In this document: in pieces, positions 1 through 5,658 of the stretch
Layout of the letters: each line of letters begins with the position of its first letter
How positions within the stretch are numbered: the first letter of the stretch is position 1
Source of the DNA: Komagataeibacter kakiaceti JCM 25156
Lineage (GTDB): Bacteria; Pseudomonadota; Alphaproteobacteria; Acetobacterales; Acetobacteraceae
Length of the DNA stretch: 8,442 bases
Reading direction: 5' to 3'
NCBI RefSeq assembly: GCF_000613305.1
Contig: NZ_BAIO01000076.1
Location: 1-8,442, forward strand
Made by a program: the position numbers and the translations under genes
The notes under the pieces: generated by a model
What the model saw: only the letters and a program-made list of their open reading frames with translations
Told to the model about the DNA's origin: nothing
The model's database searches: none

Positions 1-195
1 TTTCCGGGTTCGGTTGATGACGGCGAGAACCTGCTGCGCCTGTTCACGGCTCATGCCTGATGTCGAGCTGTCCGGCGCCGGTGTCTGGGCGCGACCGGCC
101 CCTGCCCCCATGCACCAGAGCAGCAGCCCGAATAGAACGACGCGCCACAGCATCAGCAGGCGGGATGACGATGCGCCCTGTCCGGTTCCGGGCAT
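1..195 (-). CDS. N-terminus of an exported or membrane protein, cut by window edge
   Basis: The reverse strand encodes 65 residues from an ATG at 195 to the window edge without a stop. An AGGGGA ribosome binding site lies 9 bases upstream (205-210). Residues 12-36 form a signal peptide or first membrane helix: Arg12, then LLMLWRVVLFGLLLWCMGAG, then a probable cleavage site at GRAQ. The mature start is Pro/Ser-rich (TPAPDSSTSG), followed by SREQAQQVLAVIN. That 'Ala/Gln-rich helix ending VLAVLN' start resembles what I recall from periplasmic N-termini of acetic-acid-bacterial MscS-type mechanosensitive channels, but too little is visible to assign a family. The frame stays open upstream to a TAG near 396, with ATGs near 242, 254 and 311, so a longer start is formally possible; the binding site and the position of the signal peptide favour 195. 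Confidence 0.6.
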   Translation of the reverse strand, partial: MPGTGQGASSSRLLMLWRVVLFGLLLWCMGAGAGRAQTPAPDSSTSGMSREQAQQVLAVINRTRK

Positions 196-317
196 GCAGG
201 CCTGTCCCCTGTTGTATAGGCAAGTATCCGTGGAGTGGCGCATCGTGTGCATTTCGTCCCGACTGCTGAACGCTGAATATCTGTCATGTAAATATTGTAT
301 GACCCATGCCATTTCTG

Positions 318-343
318 GCAGACAATAAAGTTTATTGCAGACA
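318..343. promoter_or_regulatory. 15-bp palindrome flanked by a direct repeat, possible operator
   Basis: CAATAAA-G-TTTATTG (323-337) is a perfect palindrome with 7-base arms around one central base. It is bracketed by two copies of GCAGACA (318-324 and 337-343). It lies about 120 bases upstream of the edge gene's ATG and just upstream of the TACAAT box, a plausible place for a regulator to bind. No regulator is encoded nearby and the motif matches no named operator that I know. Confidence 0.3.
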
Positions 344-458
344 TGACAGTAAAAGCGCAGGGCACCGGAAGCCGGGCAGATATGCGATAAATTGGCCTAC
401 TCTTTTGTCAGTGGCTTGATCTGTTTATATTTATTTACAATACTTAATTTTTATCGGA

Positions 459-491
459 ATGAGATATATCTGTTAAATAGATATATTTCAT
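459..491. repeat. 33-bp AT-rich inverted repeat
   Basis: Arms ATGAGATATATCT (459-471) and AGATATATTTCAT (479-491) are complementary at 12 of 13 positions around a 7-base loop (GTTAAAT); the single mismatch is a G-T wobble. It sits in the most AT-rich part of the window, downstream of the gene at 655-1119 and upstream of the edge gene. It lacks the GC stem and T-run of an intrinsic terminator, so an operator or a structured untranslated region is more likely. Confidence 0.45.
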
Positions 492-654
492 AATTATTCT
501 ACGTGAAAATGAATATATGGGGCTTGAGGCCCTTTCGTCACGGCCGGGGATGCGCTGAATCCGGCTGTCATGTGACCAGACCTTCAGGAAGCGGCACGGT
601 GGCGGGGCACGCAGGTACGCGCCCATGGACAAAGTAAACCCATGATCCGGTCTT

Positions 655-1119
655 TTACGCGTCAGTAACAGTTGCGTGTTTTTTCAGGAGCGGTATGGCG
701 TCCGGGCTGCGTTCCAGCGCGCGTGCCAGCACGTCCTCCCCCAGCGCCCTGAGTGCGAGCGGGTGCATGGTATCGAGCGACGCACCGAGTTCCTGCCGTT
801 CCGCATCGGTCAGATCCGGCTCATCCGCGATCCGCTGGCGCAGCGTCCTGATCGCCTGGGAGCCATTGAGCGTTACATGCATCTCGTCCGGCTGGTCCAG
901 ATAGGCGCGGCCCGCATTGGTGAGGGTACTCTCGCCCGTGATCCTGAGGTCATTGCCGGAAATGGTGACGCCCCCCTTGCACAGACCCTGCAATTCCAGA
1001 TCCATGAGGTTCTTGGCGTATTGGGCTTCGTCCTCCTCGCGTGGCGGACGCAGATTGGCCGCGCCGCCATTTTCAGCCATGCAGCGGAGCAGCCTTGCCT
1101 GTAAGGCGCGATCAATCAT
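655..1119 (-). CDS. Hypothetical protein with winged-helix-like N-terminus
   Basis: This gene encodes 154 residues. The ATG at 1119 is preceded by GGGA with 7-base spacing; further in-frame starts (ATG 1155, TTG 1182) have no better binding site and would add a Pro/Arg-rich tail unlike the rest. Residues 1-75 look like a small winged-helix domain: helices 2-16 and 30-47 (EAQYAKNLMDLELQGL), then short strands including VTISG and LRITGESTLTNAGRAYLDQ, a common 'LT..G..YL' ending. Residues 86-147 are predicted helical (AIRTLRQRIADEPDLTDAERQ, then LALRALGEDVLARALERSPD), a layout seen in several uncharacterised bacterial proteins that pair a winged helix with an 'Asp-Leu-x-x-x-Glu' helical tail. 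There is no signal peptide or membrane segment, so it is probably cytosolic. It could bind DNA, but it lacks a sequence match strong enough to call a regulator. It is a single gene on the minus strand, separated from its neighbours by 285 and 459 bases. Confidence 0.75.
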   Translation of the reverse strand: MIDRALQARLLRCMAENGGAANLRPPREEDEAQYAKNLMDLELQGLCKGGVTISGNDLRITGESTLTNAGRAYLDQPDEMHVTLNGSQAIRTLRQRIADEPDLTDAERQELGASLDTMHPLALRALGEDVLARALERSPDAIPLLKKHATVTDA

Positions 1120-1289
1120 GTCAGGTTCCCGTTTGCATACTGGTCCGGCGGCCATGGTGATCCGGCCGCGACGGACAGGCAATAAGCAGGATGGTAAACA
1201 TGGTCATGCACGATTATTCACAATCCCACGGGCATGACATCATGATGATGATCGACCGGCCCCGTGGGTTTGCGTTTGTCGAAACGGCA

Positions 1290-1335
1290 AAAGTGATCGG
1301 GTGCCGCCTTTTTTCAGACCGGCGGCATTATCCTA
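1290..1335. repeat. Intergenic palindromic repeat, copy 1
   Basis: TGCCGCC (1302-1308) and GGCGGCA (1321-1327) are perfect 7-base inverted arms around a 12-base loop that includes TTTTTT. The left flank reads AAAAGTGATCGGG. The arrangement 'AAGT-T-GG-TG-CGC-TTT-CAGA-GC' can be aligned with the reverse strand of 6676-6712 in this window. I recall sequences of the form AAGTTTTTGGxTGxxGC(T)n with a matching right arm as frequent intergenic repeats in Komagataeibacter and Gluconacetobacter genomes; this copy is degenerate. It lies 77 bases beyond the stop of the AGE-family gene and may also act as an RNA hairpin at the operon end. Confidence 0.45.
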
Positions 1336-1403
1336 AGGCGGGACCGATGGTGAAACGGCATCAGGCACCGATCGGCCAGGGAGAACGCCAACGGCCATGG
1401 TCA

Positions 1404-2537
1404 TCAACGTGACAGGATCGCCGTGGCCCCGCCATAGATGTGGTAGAGGGAACTTGCCGGCATATGATCCGACAGGGGCATGCCATGCACGTCCAGACGG
1501 TCAATCCATCCACCAGACAGGCGCGCGGGGGCATATTTTTCAAAAAAGCACCGGCTCTGGCGTGCGATAAAGTCGTCAGCCCGTGGGTCTCCCTCGCGCG
1601 CCTGCAGCGCCAGAACACGGATGAATTCGGTCTGCGGCCAGATGCGCGTTGAATCCTCCAGCCGTTTGCCATGTTCGGTCATGGCGTCACAGACCACGAG
1701 TGTTTCCGGGTCCACGCCATGGGCCAAGGCGGCTTCCGCCAGCCTGCCTCTGGCAAGCCGCACGGCTTCCATGTTCGGGGCATTGGGGGCAAGCCGGGCG
1801 AATTCGGAAAAAAGCCATGACCATTCAAACAGATGGCCGGGTTCAACGCGATTATGCCCCGCCGCCTGAAGCGGTTCCCATGCGCTATCAAGGAACTCAA
1901 GCAGCATTCCCGTGCCGGGCAGGATGAAATGCTCAAGCGCCAGCGTAACCAGACGCTGGGCATAATCCAGATAGAACGGATCCCCTGATACATCGAAAAG
2001 CACAAGATATGCTTCCAGCAGATGCATATGGGGGTTCTGGCGGTGGATGGTGTCGGCCGGCGGCACGGTGTCCAGATAGCCGCCCCGGTCGGTCTGGAAA
2101 ATCTGGTCGATTTCAAGCGCCGTTTCGCGCGCGACCTTCAGATAGGTCGGGTCGTTCGAGACACGATAGGCCCAGCCATAGGCAAACAGGATAAAGGCAT
2201 GGGCATACAGGTCACGCCGCCGGTCCGCGGGGCGTCCATCCGGGCCAAGGGAGAAAATCCACCCTGCCGCGTCATCCGCATGCCAGTAACGGTTCTGGAC
2301 TTCATGCAGGCAGGTCAGCGCCTGATCCGCCGTGGAACCAAAACCGTCAAGCTGCGCGCGACAATAGGTTGAAACCTGACGCGCCTGCACCATCAATCGG
2401 AGTGCCGGCAGCGGAATGGGCTGGCGGTCAAATGTCAGGCGTTCGTGAAACAGCCGACGCCCCGCGTCAAAACCGATACCCGACCAGAGGGGAAGTGCGT
2501 GTTCCGACAGCCATGCACGCCATGTATCCTTGGACAA
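1404..2537 (-). CDS. AGE-family sugar epimerase/isomerase (N-acylglucosamine 2-epimerase superfamily)
   Basis: The protein is a 377-residue (alpha/alpha)6-barrel enzyme of the family that includes GlcNAc 2-epimerase, cellobiose 2-epimerase and the YihS-type mannose/fructose isomerases. The active-site pattern is visible: Arg53 in RLMVQARQVSTY, His113 in DLYAHAFILFAYG, the His pair in QNPHMHLLEA (170/172), His235 in EPGHLFEWSWL, the RIWPQTEFIR motif, and His366 in SSLYHIYGG near the C-terminus. These match the spacing of the Arg and three His known in YihS. The TTG at 2537 is chosen because AAAGGTG precedes it with 5-base spacing and it gives the usual family N-terminus (SKDTWRAWLSEHALPLW). 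An in-frame ATG at 2651 would add 38 atypical residues, has no clear binding site and would overlap the preceding gene by 28 bases. It is the last gene of the gmhB-hldE-GT25 cluster. The substrate cannot be read from sequence; a sugar for envelope polysaccharide is likely from context. There is no signal peptide, so the enzyme should be cytoplasmic. Confidence 0.85.
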   Translation of the reverse strand: MSKDTWRAWLSEHALPLWSGIGFDAGRRLFHERLTFDRQPIPLPALRLMVQARQVSTYCRAQLDGFGSTADQALTCLHEVQNRYWHADDAAGWIFSLGPDGRPADRRRDLYAHAFILFAYGWAYRVSNDPTYLKVARETALEIDQIFQTDRGGYLDTVPPADTIHRQNPHMHLLEAYLVLFDVSGDPFYLDYAQRLVTLALEHFILPGTGMLLEFLDSAWEPLQAAGHNRVEPGHLFEWSWLFSEFARLAPNAPNMEAVRLARGRLAEAALAHGVDPETLVVCDAMTEHGKRLEDSTRIWPQTEFIRVLALQAREGDPRADDFIARQSRCFFEKYAPARLSGGWIDRLDVHGMPLSDHMPASSLYHIYGGATAILSR

Positions 2538-2542
2538 TTCGA

Positions 2543-2549
2543 CACCTTT
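2543..2549 (-). promoter_or_regulatory. Ribosome binding site that decides a TTG start
   Basis: On the minus strand this reads AAAGGTG followed by TCGAA and then TTG, a good match to the anti-Shine-Dalgarno core at ideal spacing. No comparable site stands before the upstream in-frame ATG at 2651. It supports independent translation initiation of the AGE-family gene 86 bases after the stop of the glycosyltransferase gene. Confidence 0.5.
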
Positions 2550-2623
2550 TTTTATTATTGACAGCGTATCCGCCCGGGATCGCTGCTTGGTTGGGAAAAG
2601 AGAGGAAAAACGCCCCTCACCAC

Positions 2624-3364
2624 TCAGTAATAGAAGTCCGTGCCGTTCCATATCGTGGACCGGGATTTATCATTTTCAGAAACACATAAGGGGGGCACGC
2701 AACAATAGGCGTTCATTTCCGTATAGGCGGCACACAGGAAGTTATCCAGACTGCCATTGTGACAGGAACCATCCATAATATTTATGGTCAGTTCCATACG
2801 CCGAAGCGGGATGATCGCGCCGGTCAGTCTGGCCGCGCCCCGGGGGGAGATGGCATAGCCACACAGGCCAAAGGCTTCGCGTAACTTTATGGTCTGGGTT
2901 GTGATATTCCGGCTGGAGAACTGGCCGACATTTTTTTTGAATTTCGTATTATTGAAAACGAATGCTCCCTCCAGAATGGAAGGCACCATGTCCAGCGCCA
3001 GCAGGGCATCCGTGTTGTAGCCGAAAAGTATTATTTCCCAGTCACTATCAATAGTGTTCAGTATTTTTTCATACTGTTCTTCAAAATTTCTGCATAATAT
3101 TGCATCATCTTCAAATATGCACGCAGTTTTCCCGCTTTCCATCACGCCACTCCACAATGAAATGTGTGACAGGGCGTTGCCTATGGCGGGATTGGTATAA
3201 ATGCAGTCGGCACTAATAATGCCCCGGTTTATCAGTTCATCCCTGTCAATGGCATTGCCATCTATGGCGCTGAATCTTTTCAAGTTCCCTATATGGGCAT
3301 TGTTGGCAAGGAAAGTCTCTCGCCTTTTCTCGTCCTTGTCCCGATTTATATATAAAAATACCAT
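2624..3364 (-). CDS. Glycosyltransferase family 25 protein (LPS sugar transferase type)
   Basis: This 246-residue protein has the GT25 layout. It opens MVFLYINRDKDEKRRETF (the 'INLxRxxxR' start). It continues with FSAIDG at 31-36, IGNALSHISLW at 61-71 (the conserved 'G..aLSHi..w'), ACIFEDDAIL at 81-90 with the acidic EDD that serves as nucleotide-sugar/metal motif, and GLCGYAISPRGAARL at 166-180. The C-terminal block is SLDNFL at 205-210, VPPL at 223-226 and SRSTI at 234-238. The family transfers hexoses, often galactose, to lipooligosaccharide, or to hydroxylysine in animals. There is no signal or membrane segment, as expected for a cytoplasmic, membrane-associated enzyme. The start is fixed because an in-frame TAA directly precedes the ATG; the binding site is weak. 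The gene is visibly richer in A+T than hldE and gmhB beside it, which suggests separate acquisition. It follows hldE by 91 bases and is co-directional with it, so a core-decorating role is inferred. Donor and acceptor are unknown. Confidence 0.85.
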   Translation of the reverse strand: MVFLYINRDKDEKRRETFLANNAHIGNLKRFSAIDGNAIDRDELINRGIISADCIYTNPAIGNALSHISLWSGVMESGKTACIFEDDAILCRNFEEQYEKILNTIDSDWEIILFGYNTDALLALDMVPSILEGAFVFNNTKFKKNVGQFSSRNITTQTIKLREAFGLCGYAISPRGAARLTGAIIPLRRMELTINIMDGSCHNGSLDNFLCAAYTEMNAYCCVPPLCVSENDKSRSTIWNGTDFYY

Positions 3365-3455
3365 TTATAAAAACCGATCTGTCATATCTTGAAATCAGGC
3401 GGGCCGAATTCCATTCCATCAAAAAAGGAAAACGGAACTCAGCCCATCCATCCGG

Positions 3456-3841
3456 CTACTCTGAAAATACAGCCTTGCTTTCATCCCGTACGTTACTGGT
3501 GTCGTTACTCCGCGCCTTCTTGACCAGAGATGATGTCGAACGTCCTTCCAGAATATCGACCAGCGCGACACGGCCGCCATACTGTTTTACAAAGTCGCCG
3601 CCAACCACCTGATCTTCCGTATAGTCCGCGCCCTTGACCACCACGTTGGGGCGCAGCGCCATGATGGTTTCAAGCGGCGTGTCCTCATCAAACAGTACGA
3701 CAAGATCAACATCCCGCAATGCCCCCATGACGGTGGCGCGGGCGATTTCGTCCTGTATCGGGCGGCTTTCACCCTTCAGGCGCCTGACGGAACTGTCCGT
3801 GTTCAGGGCGACGATCAGCTTGTCCCCTTCCCTTGCGGCGG
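3456..3841 (-). pseudogene. hldE: Second half of hldE: heptose-1-phosphate adenylyltransferase domain after a frameshift
   Basis: This is the continuation of HldE in the -1 frame relative to the kinase part. Adding one base at about 3841-3842 makes the join read IRAAAREGDKLIVALNTD, and 128 residues follow to a TGA, giving a full protein of 492 residues, within the family's usual range. Visible cytidylyltransferase-like motifs (reconstructed numbering) are VALNTD at 375-380, RRLKGESRP at 384-392, VVKGADYTED at 432-441 and EGRSTSSLV at 463-471, the conserved Ser/Thr segment of the nucleotide site. The last 18 residues (SNDTSNVRDESKAVFSE) are an unusual polar tail. The first ATG in this frame is at 3728, downstream of the HPGH motif, so independent translation could not give a working enzyme. 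All motifs are intact, which argues that the lesion is very recent or a sequencing error. Confidence 0.85.
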
Positions 3842-4933
3842 CCGGATCAGGCCGATATGACCGGGGTGGATCAGATCGAAGCAGCCGTTCGTAAAGACGA
3901 CCTGCGCGCCGTGCTGCCGCCAGTTGCGGACAATTTCCTTCGCCTCGTCAATGGTGGCGAGCATGCCCACGTCACTCATCTCGCTGCGCAGTTCGCGGCT
4001 CAGTTCCTCACGCGTGACGGTGGCGGTGCCGAGCTTGCTGACCGAGACGGCGGCGGCGGCGGCGGCCAGCACCACAGCCGTTTCCAGCATTTCGCCCGCT
4101 GACAGCACGCTGGCCACGGTCGCCAGCACCGTATCGCCCGCGCCCGACACGTCACAGACTTCGGAGCGGCGCGCCACGGCGTGCAGGCTTTCCCCATCGC
4201 GCCGCCAGAGCGTCATGCCCGCTTCGGATCGTGTCAGCAGCACATCGCCGCCGAACTGTTCCGAGGCCGTTCGCGCCGCGATGTCGATTTCCGTTTCCGT
4301 GTTGAGCGGCAGGCCCGTGGCCCGCGTCATTTCGGACCGGTTGGGGGTGATGAGGGTCGCGCCGCGATAGGCCTCGAATGTCTGGCGTTTCGGATCGACG
4401 ATGACGGGAATGCCCTTTTCCCGCGCCGCGCCGATCATGGCGGCCAGCACCTTGTCCGACAGGACGCCTTTCGCATAATCCGAGCAGACCAGCACGTCGG
4501 CGTCCGCAAGGGCGGCCAGCCCGGCCGCGATCAGGCGATCTGGCGTATCGGGGGAGAGCGTGCCCACGCATTCCTGGTCAATGCGCATGATCTGCTGCTG
4601 TCCGCTCAGCACGCGCGTCTTGGTGATTGTCGTCCAGACGGGGTCTTCCACCAGACCCTGCAGGTTGACGGTTTTCCATGGGGCCATGACTTCGCGCAGC
4701 GTATGGGCCGCGCGGTCGGCGCCCACCATGCCAACCAGATTGACCCTGCACCCCAGCGCGGCCGCGTTGGCGGCGACATTCGCGGCCCCGCCGGGCACGG
4801 CCTGACGGTGGGAGTGAAGGAGAACCGGAACAGGCGCCTCGGGCGAAATCCGGTTGACCGACCCGAACACATACTGGTCGAGCAGGACATCCCCAATGAT
4901 GCACAGACAGCCAAAATTGAAGTTTTCAATCAT
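3815..4933 (-). CDS. hldE: HldE heptose-7-phosphate kinase domain; frame ends early inside the adenylyltransferase domain
   Basis: HldE phosphorylates D-glycero-D-manno-heptose 7-phosphate at C1 and, through its second domain, adenylylates heptose 1-phosphate, making the precursor of LPS inner-core heptose in the cytoplasm. This frame gives 372 residues. A PfkB/ribokinase kinase domain covers 1-320: CIIGDVLLDQY at 11-21, PGGAANVAAN at 47-56, KTRVLSGQQQIMRIDQE around 105-121, IVDPKR at 178-183, TPNRSEM at 196-202 and DVSGAGDT at 261-268, with the catalytic Asp at 267. The start of the transferase domain follows (VVFTNGCFDLIHPGHI, 345-360, with HPGH). After Arg364 the frame turns into PPQGKGTS and stops, where homologues continue AAAREGDKLIV. 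The start is fixed by an in-frame TAA two codons upstream of the ATG. The gene begins 22 bases after gmhB. As written, the product could keep kinase activity but would lack the transferase domain. Confidence 0.92.
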   Translation of the reverse strand: MIENFNFGCLCIIGDVLLDQYVFGSVNRISPEAPVPVLLHSHRQAVPGGAANVAANAAALGCRVNLVGMVGADRAAHTLREVMAPWKTVNLQGLVEDPVWTTITKTRVLSGQQQIMRIDQECVGTLSPDTPDRLIAAGLAALADADVLVCSDYAKGVLSDKVLAAMIGAAREKGIPVIVDPKRQTFEAYRGATLITPNRSEMTRATGLPLNTETEIDIAARTASEQFGGDVLLTRSEAGMTLWRRDGESLHAVARRSEVCDVSGAGDTVLATVASVLSAGEMLETAVVLAAAAAAVSVSKLGTATVTREELSRELRSEMSDVGMLATIDEAKEIVRNWRQHGAQVVFTNGCFDLIHPGHIGLIRPPQGKGTS

Positions 4934-4955
4934 CCAGATTTACACAGCCAGCTAT

Positions 4956-5459
4956 TCAGGAAGTGGAAAGAAGAGGGGTTATGAAAGCATCCAGACGGGC
5001 GCCGGTAAAGAGATATCCCGGTATGCCTGCCGCCTGCGCGGCCTGTATGTCCGTCTGCCGGTCACCAACAAGGAATGAGCCGTTCCTGTCAATATGGAAA
5101 TCCCTGATCGCGCGTTCAATCATGCCCGGTCCCGGCTTGCGGTCGGGATGATCCTGCCTGTAGCGCTCGATTATGGCATCAGGATGGTACGGACACAGGT
5201 AAAATCCATCAATCCGCGCGTTCCATGCCCGCAACCTGTCCTGAATATGGGTGTTGAAGGCGTGGGCGTCCGCCTCCTCATACAGGCCACGCGCAATGCC
5301 TGACTGGTTGGTGACGACAATGGCCAGCCTGCCGCTTGCGTTGATGCGGGCGATGGCTTCAGGTGCGCCAGCGATGAATTCAAGCTCGTCTATCCGATGG
5401 GGATAACCTGTATCGACATTGATGACACCGTCACGATCAAGAAAAACTGCTGACTTCAT
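4956..5459 (-). CDS. gmhB: D,D-heptose 1,7-bisphosphate 7-phosphatase
   Basis: GmhB removes the C7 phosphate from D-glycero-D-manno-heptose 1,7-bisphosphate, the step between the two HldE activities. The 167-residue HAD-type protein shows motif I FLDRDGVIN (nucleophile Asp8, acid/base Asp10), motif II VVTNQSGIARG with Thr50, motif III DRKPGPGM with Lys108, and motif IV VGDRQTDIQAA with Asp133 and Asp137. The family's zinc loop is partly altered: CPYHP keeps Cys89 and His92, but the usual Cys-x-Cys just before Arg-Lys-Pro is replaced by HPD. The ATG at 5459 gives the normal short N-terminus; a TTG at 5468 would add only three residues and has a poorly spaced GAGA. It overlaps nothing, precedes hldE by 22 bases and is probably the first gene of the operon. 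Confidence 0.92.
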   Translation of the reverse strand: MKSAVFLDRDGVINVDTGYPHRIDELEFIAGAPEAIARINASGRLAIVVTNQSGIARGLYEEADAHAFNTHIQDRLRAWNARIDGFYLCPYHPDAIIERYRQDHPDRKPGPGMIERAIRDFHIDRNGSFLVGDRQTDIQAAQAAGIPGYLFTGARLDAFITPLLSTS

Positions 5460-5486
5460 TACATTCAAAATCTCAGATGGACCCGG

Positions 5487-5513
5487 CAGCCCTCCCCCAT
5501 CGGGAAAGGGCTG
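5487..5513. repeat. Inverted repeat in the gmhB upstream region
   Basis: CAGCCCT (5487-5493) and AGGGCTG (5507-5513) are perfect 7-base arms around a 13-base loop that itself contains CCC and GGG able to pair. It begins 28 bases upstream of the gmhB ATG, so it would form a hairpin in the leader of the operon mRNA. No T-run follows on the minus strand, so it is not a normal terminator. Confidence 0.35.
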
Positions 5514-5530
5514 ACACAGGTTTACAGCTT

Positions 5531-5543
5531 TAACAGCCTGTTA
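5531..5543. promoter_or_regulatory. 13-bp palindrome upstream of gmhB, possible operator
   Basis: TAACAG-C-CTGTTA is a perfect palindrome with 6-base arms, 72 bases before the gmhB start. A CTGACA hexamer that could serve as a -35 box lies just upstream on the minus strand, but I find no well-spaced -10 box. The placement suits a regulator of the heptose operon; the regulator is unknown. Confidence 0.3.
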
Positions 5544-5571
5544 CCATAACATTTAATGTCAGCACCGGTTG

Positions 5572-5603
5572 CGAAAAAATATGACACGCCCGGCCCACCG
5601 GGC
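5572..5603 (-). terminator. Probable intrinsic terminator of the 76-residue gene
   Basis: On the minus strand GCCCGG-TGGG-CCGGGC (5603-5588) forms a perfect 6-base GC stem with a 4-base loop. It is followed after 7-8 bases by TATTTTTT (ending near 5573). The T-run is a little farther from the stem than usual. It lies 56 bases after the stop at 5659 and before the gmhB promoter region, where a terminator would be expected. Confidence 0.45.
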
Positions 5604-5658
5604 ACGGGCGCGCCGTGAAGGTTCCCCTGGGTGGGCTTGCAGGCCCGGCGTCTGGGGG

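Larger units (their letters stand above)
196..654. other. Non-coding interval with AT-rich core
   Basis: This stretch of 459 bases lies between the 3' end of the gene at 655-1119 and the 5' end of the edge gene, both on the minus strand. No open frame in it looks like a protein: the longest candidates overlap the edge gene in other frames or are low-quality compositions. Positions 420-520 are far richer in A+T than the surroundings. The interval holds two inverted repeats, listed separately, and a possible minus-strand -10 box (TACAAT, 294-299) for the edge gene with no convincing -35. Confidence 0.6.

Noticed and set aside
518..535. GGGC-TTGAG-GCCC followed by TTTCGT as an intrinsic terminator
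   Set aside because: Only a 4-base stem and three T; too weak to call, and on the plus strand there is no gene upstream for it to serve.
525..538. GAGGCCCTTTCGTC, identical to a short stretch of common cloning vectors
   Set aside because: The match is only 14 bases and the flanks do not continue as vector, so this is coincidence and not contamination.
444..632. 62-codon minus-strand frame in the AT-rich interval
   Set aside because: Its composition changes abruptly halfway, following the local GC shift, and it includes the inverted repeat at 459-491; no binding site or motif is visible.
676..1104. 142-codon plus-strand frame opposite the 154-residue hypothetical gene
   Set aside because: Either strand could code here. 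The minus-strand protein has regular helical periodicity, a good start with a binding site and sensible composition, while the plus-strand product does not.
3815..3845. Programmed -1 ribosomal frameshifting in hldE
   Set aside because: No canonical slippery heptamer in the zero frame and no strong downstream structure seen; shifting at the GGGG run would also replace the conserved AAARE segment with PPQGK. HldE is not known to use recoding.
4181..4984. 267-codon open frame on the plus strand opposite hldE and the hldE-gmhB gap
   Set aside because: It is the antisense shadow of a GC-rich gene: His/Arg/Gly-rich composition, no ribosome binding site, no recognisable motif, and the minus strand carries a clear HldE kinase domain.
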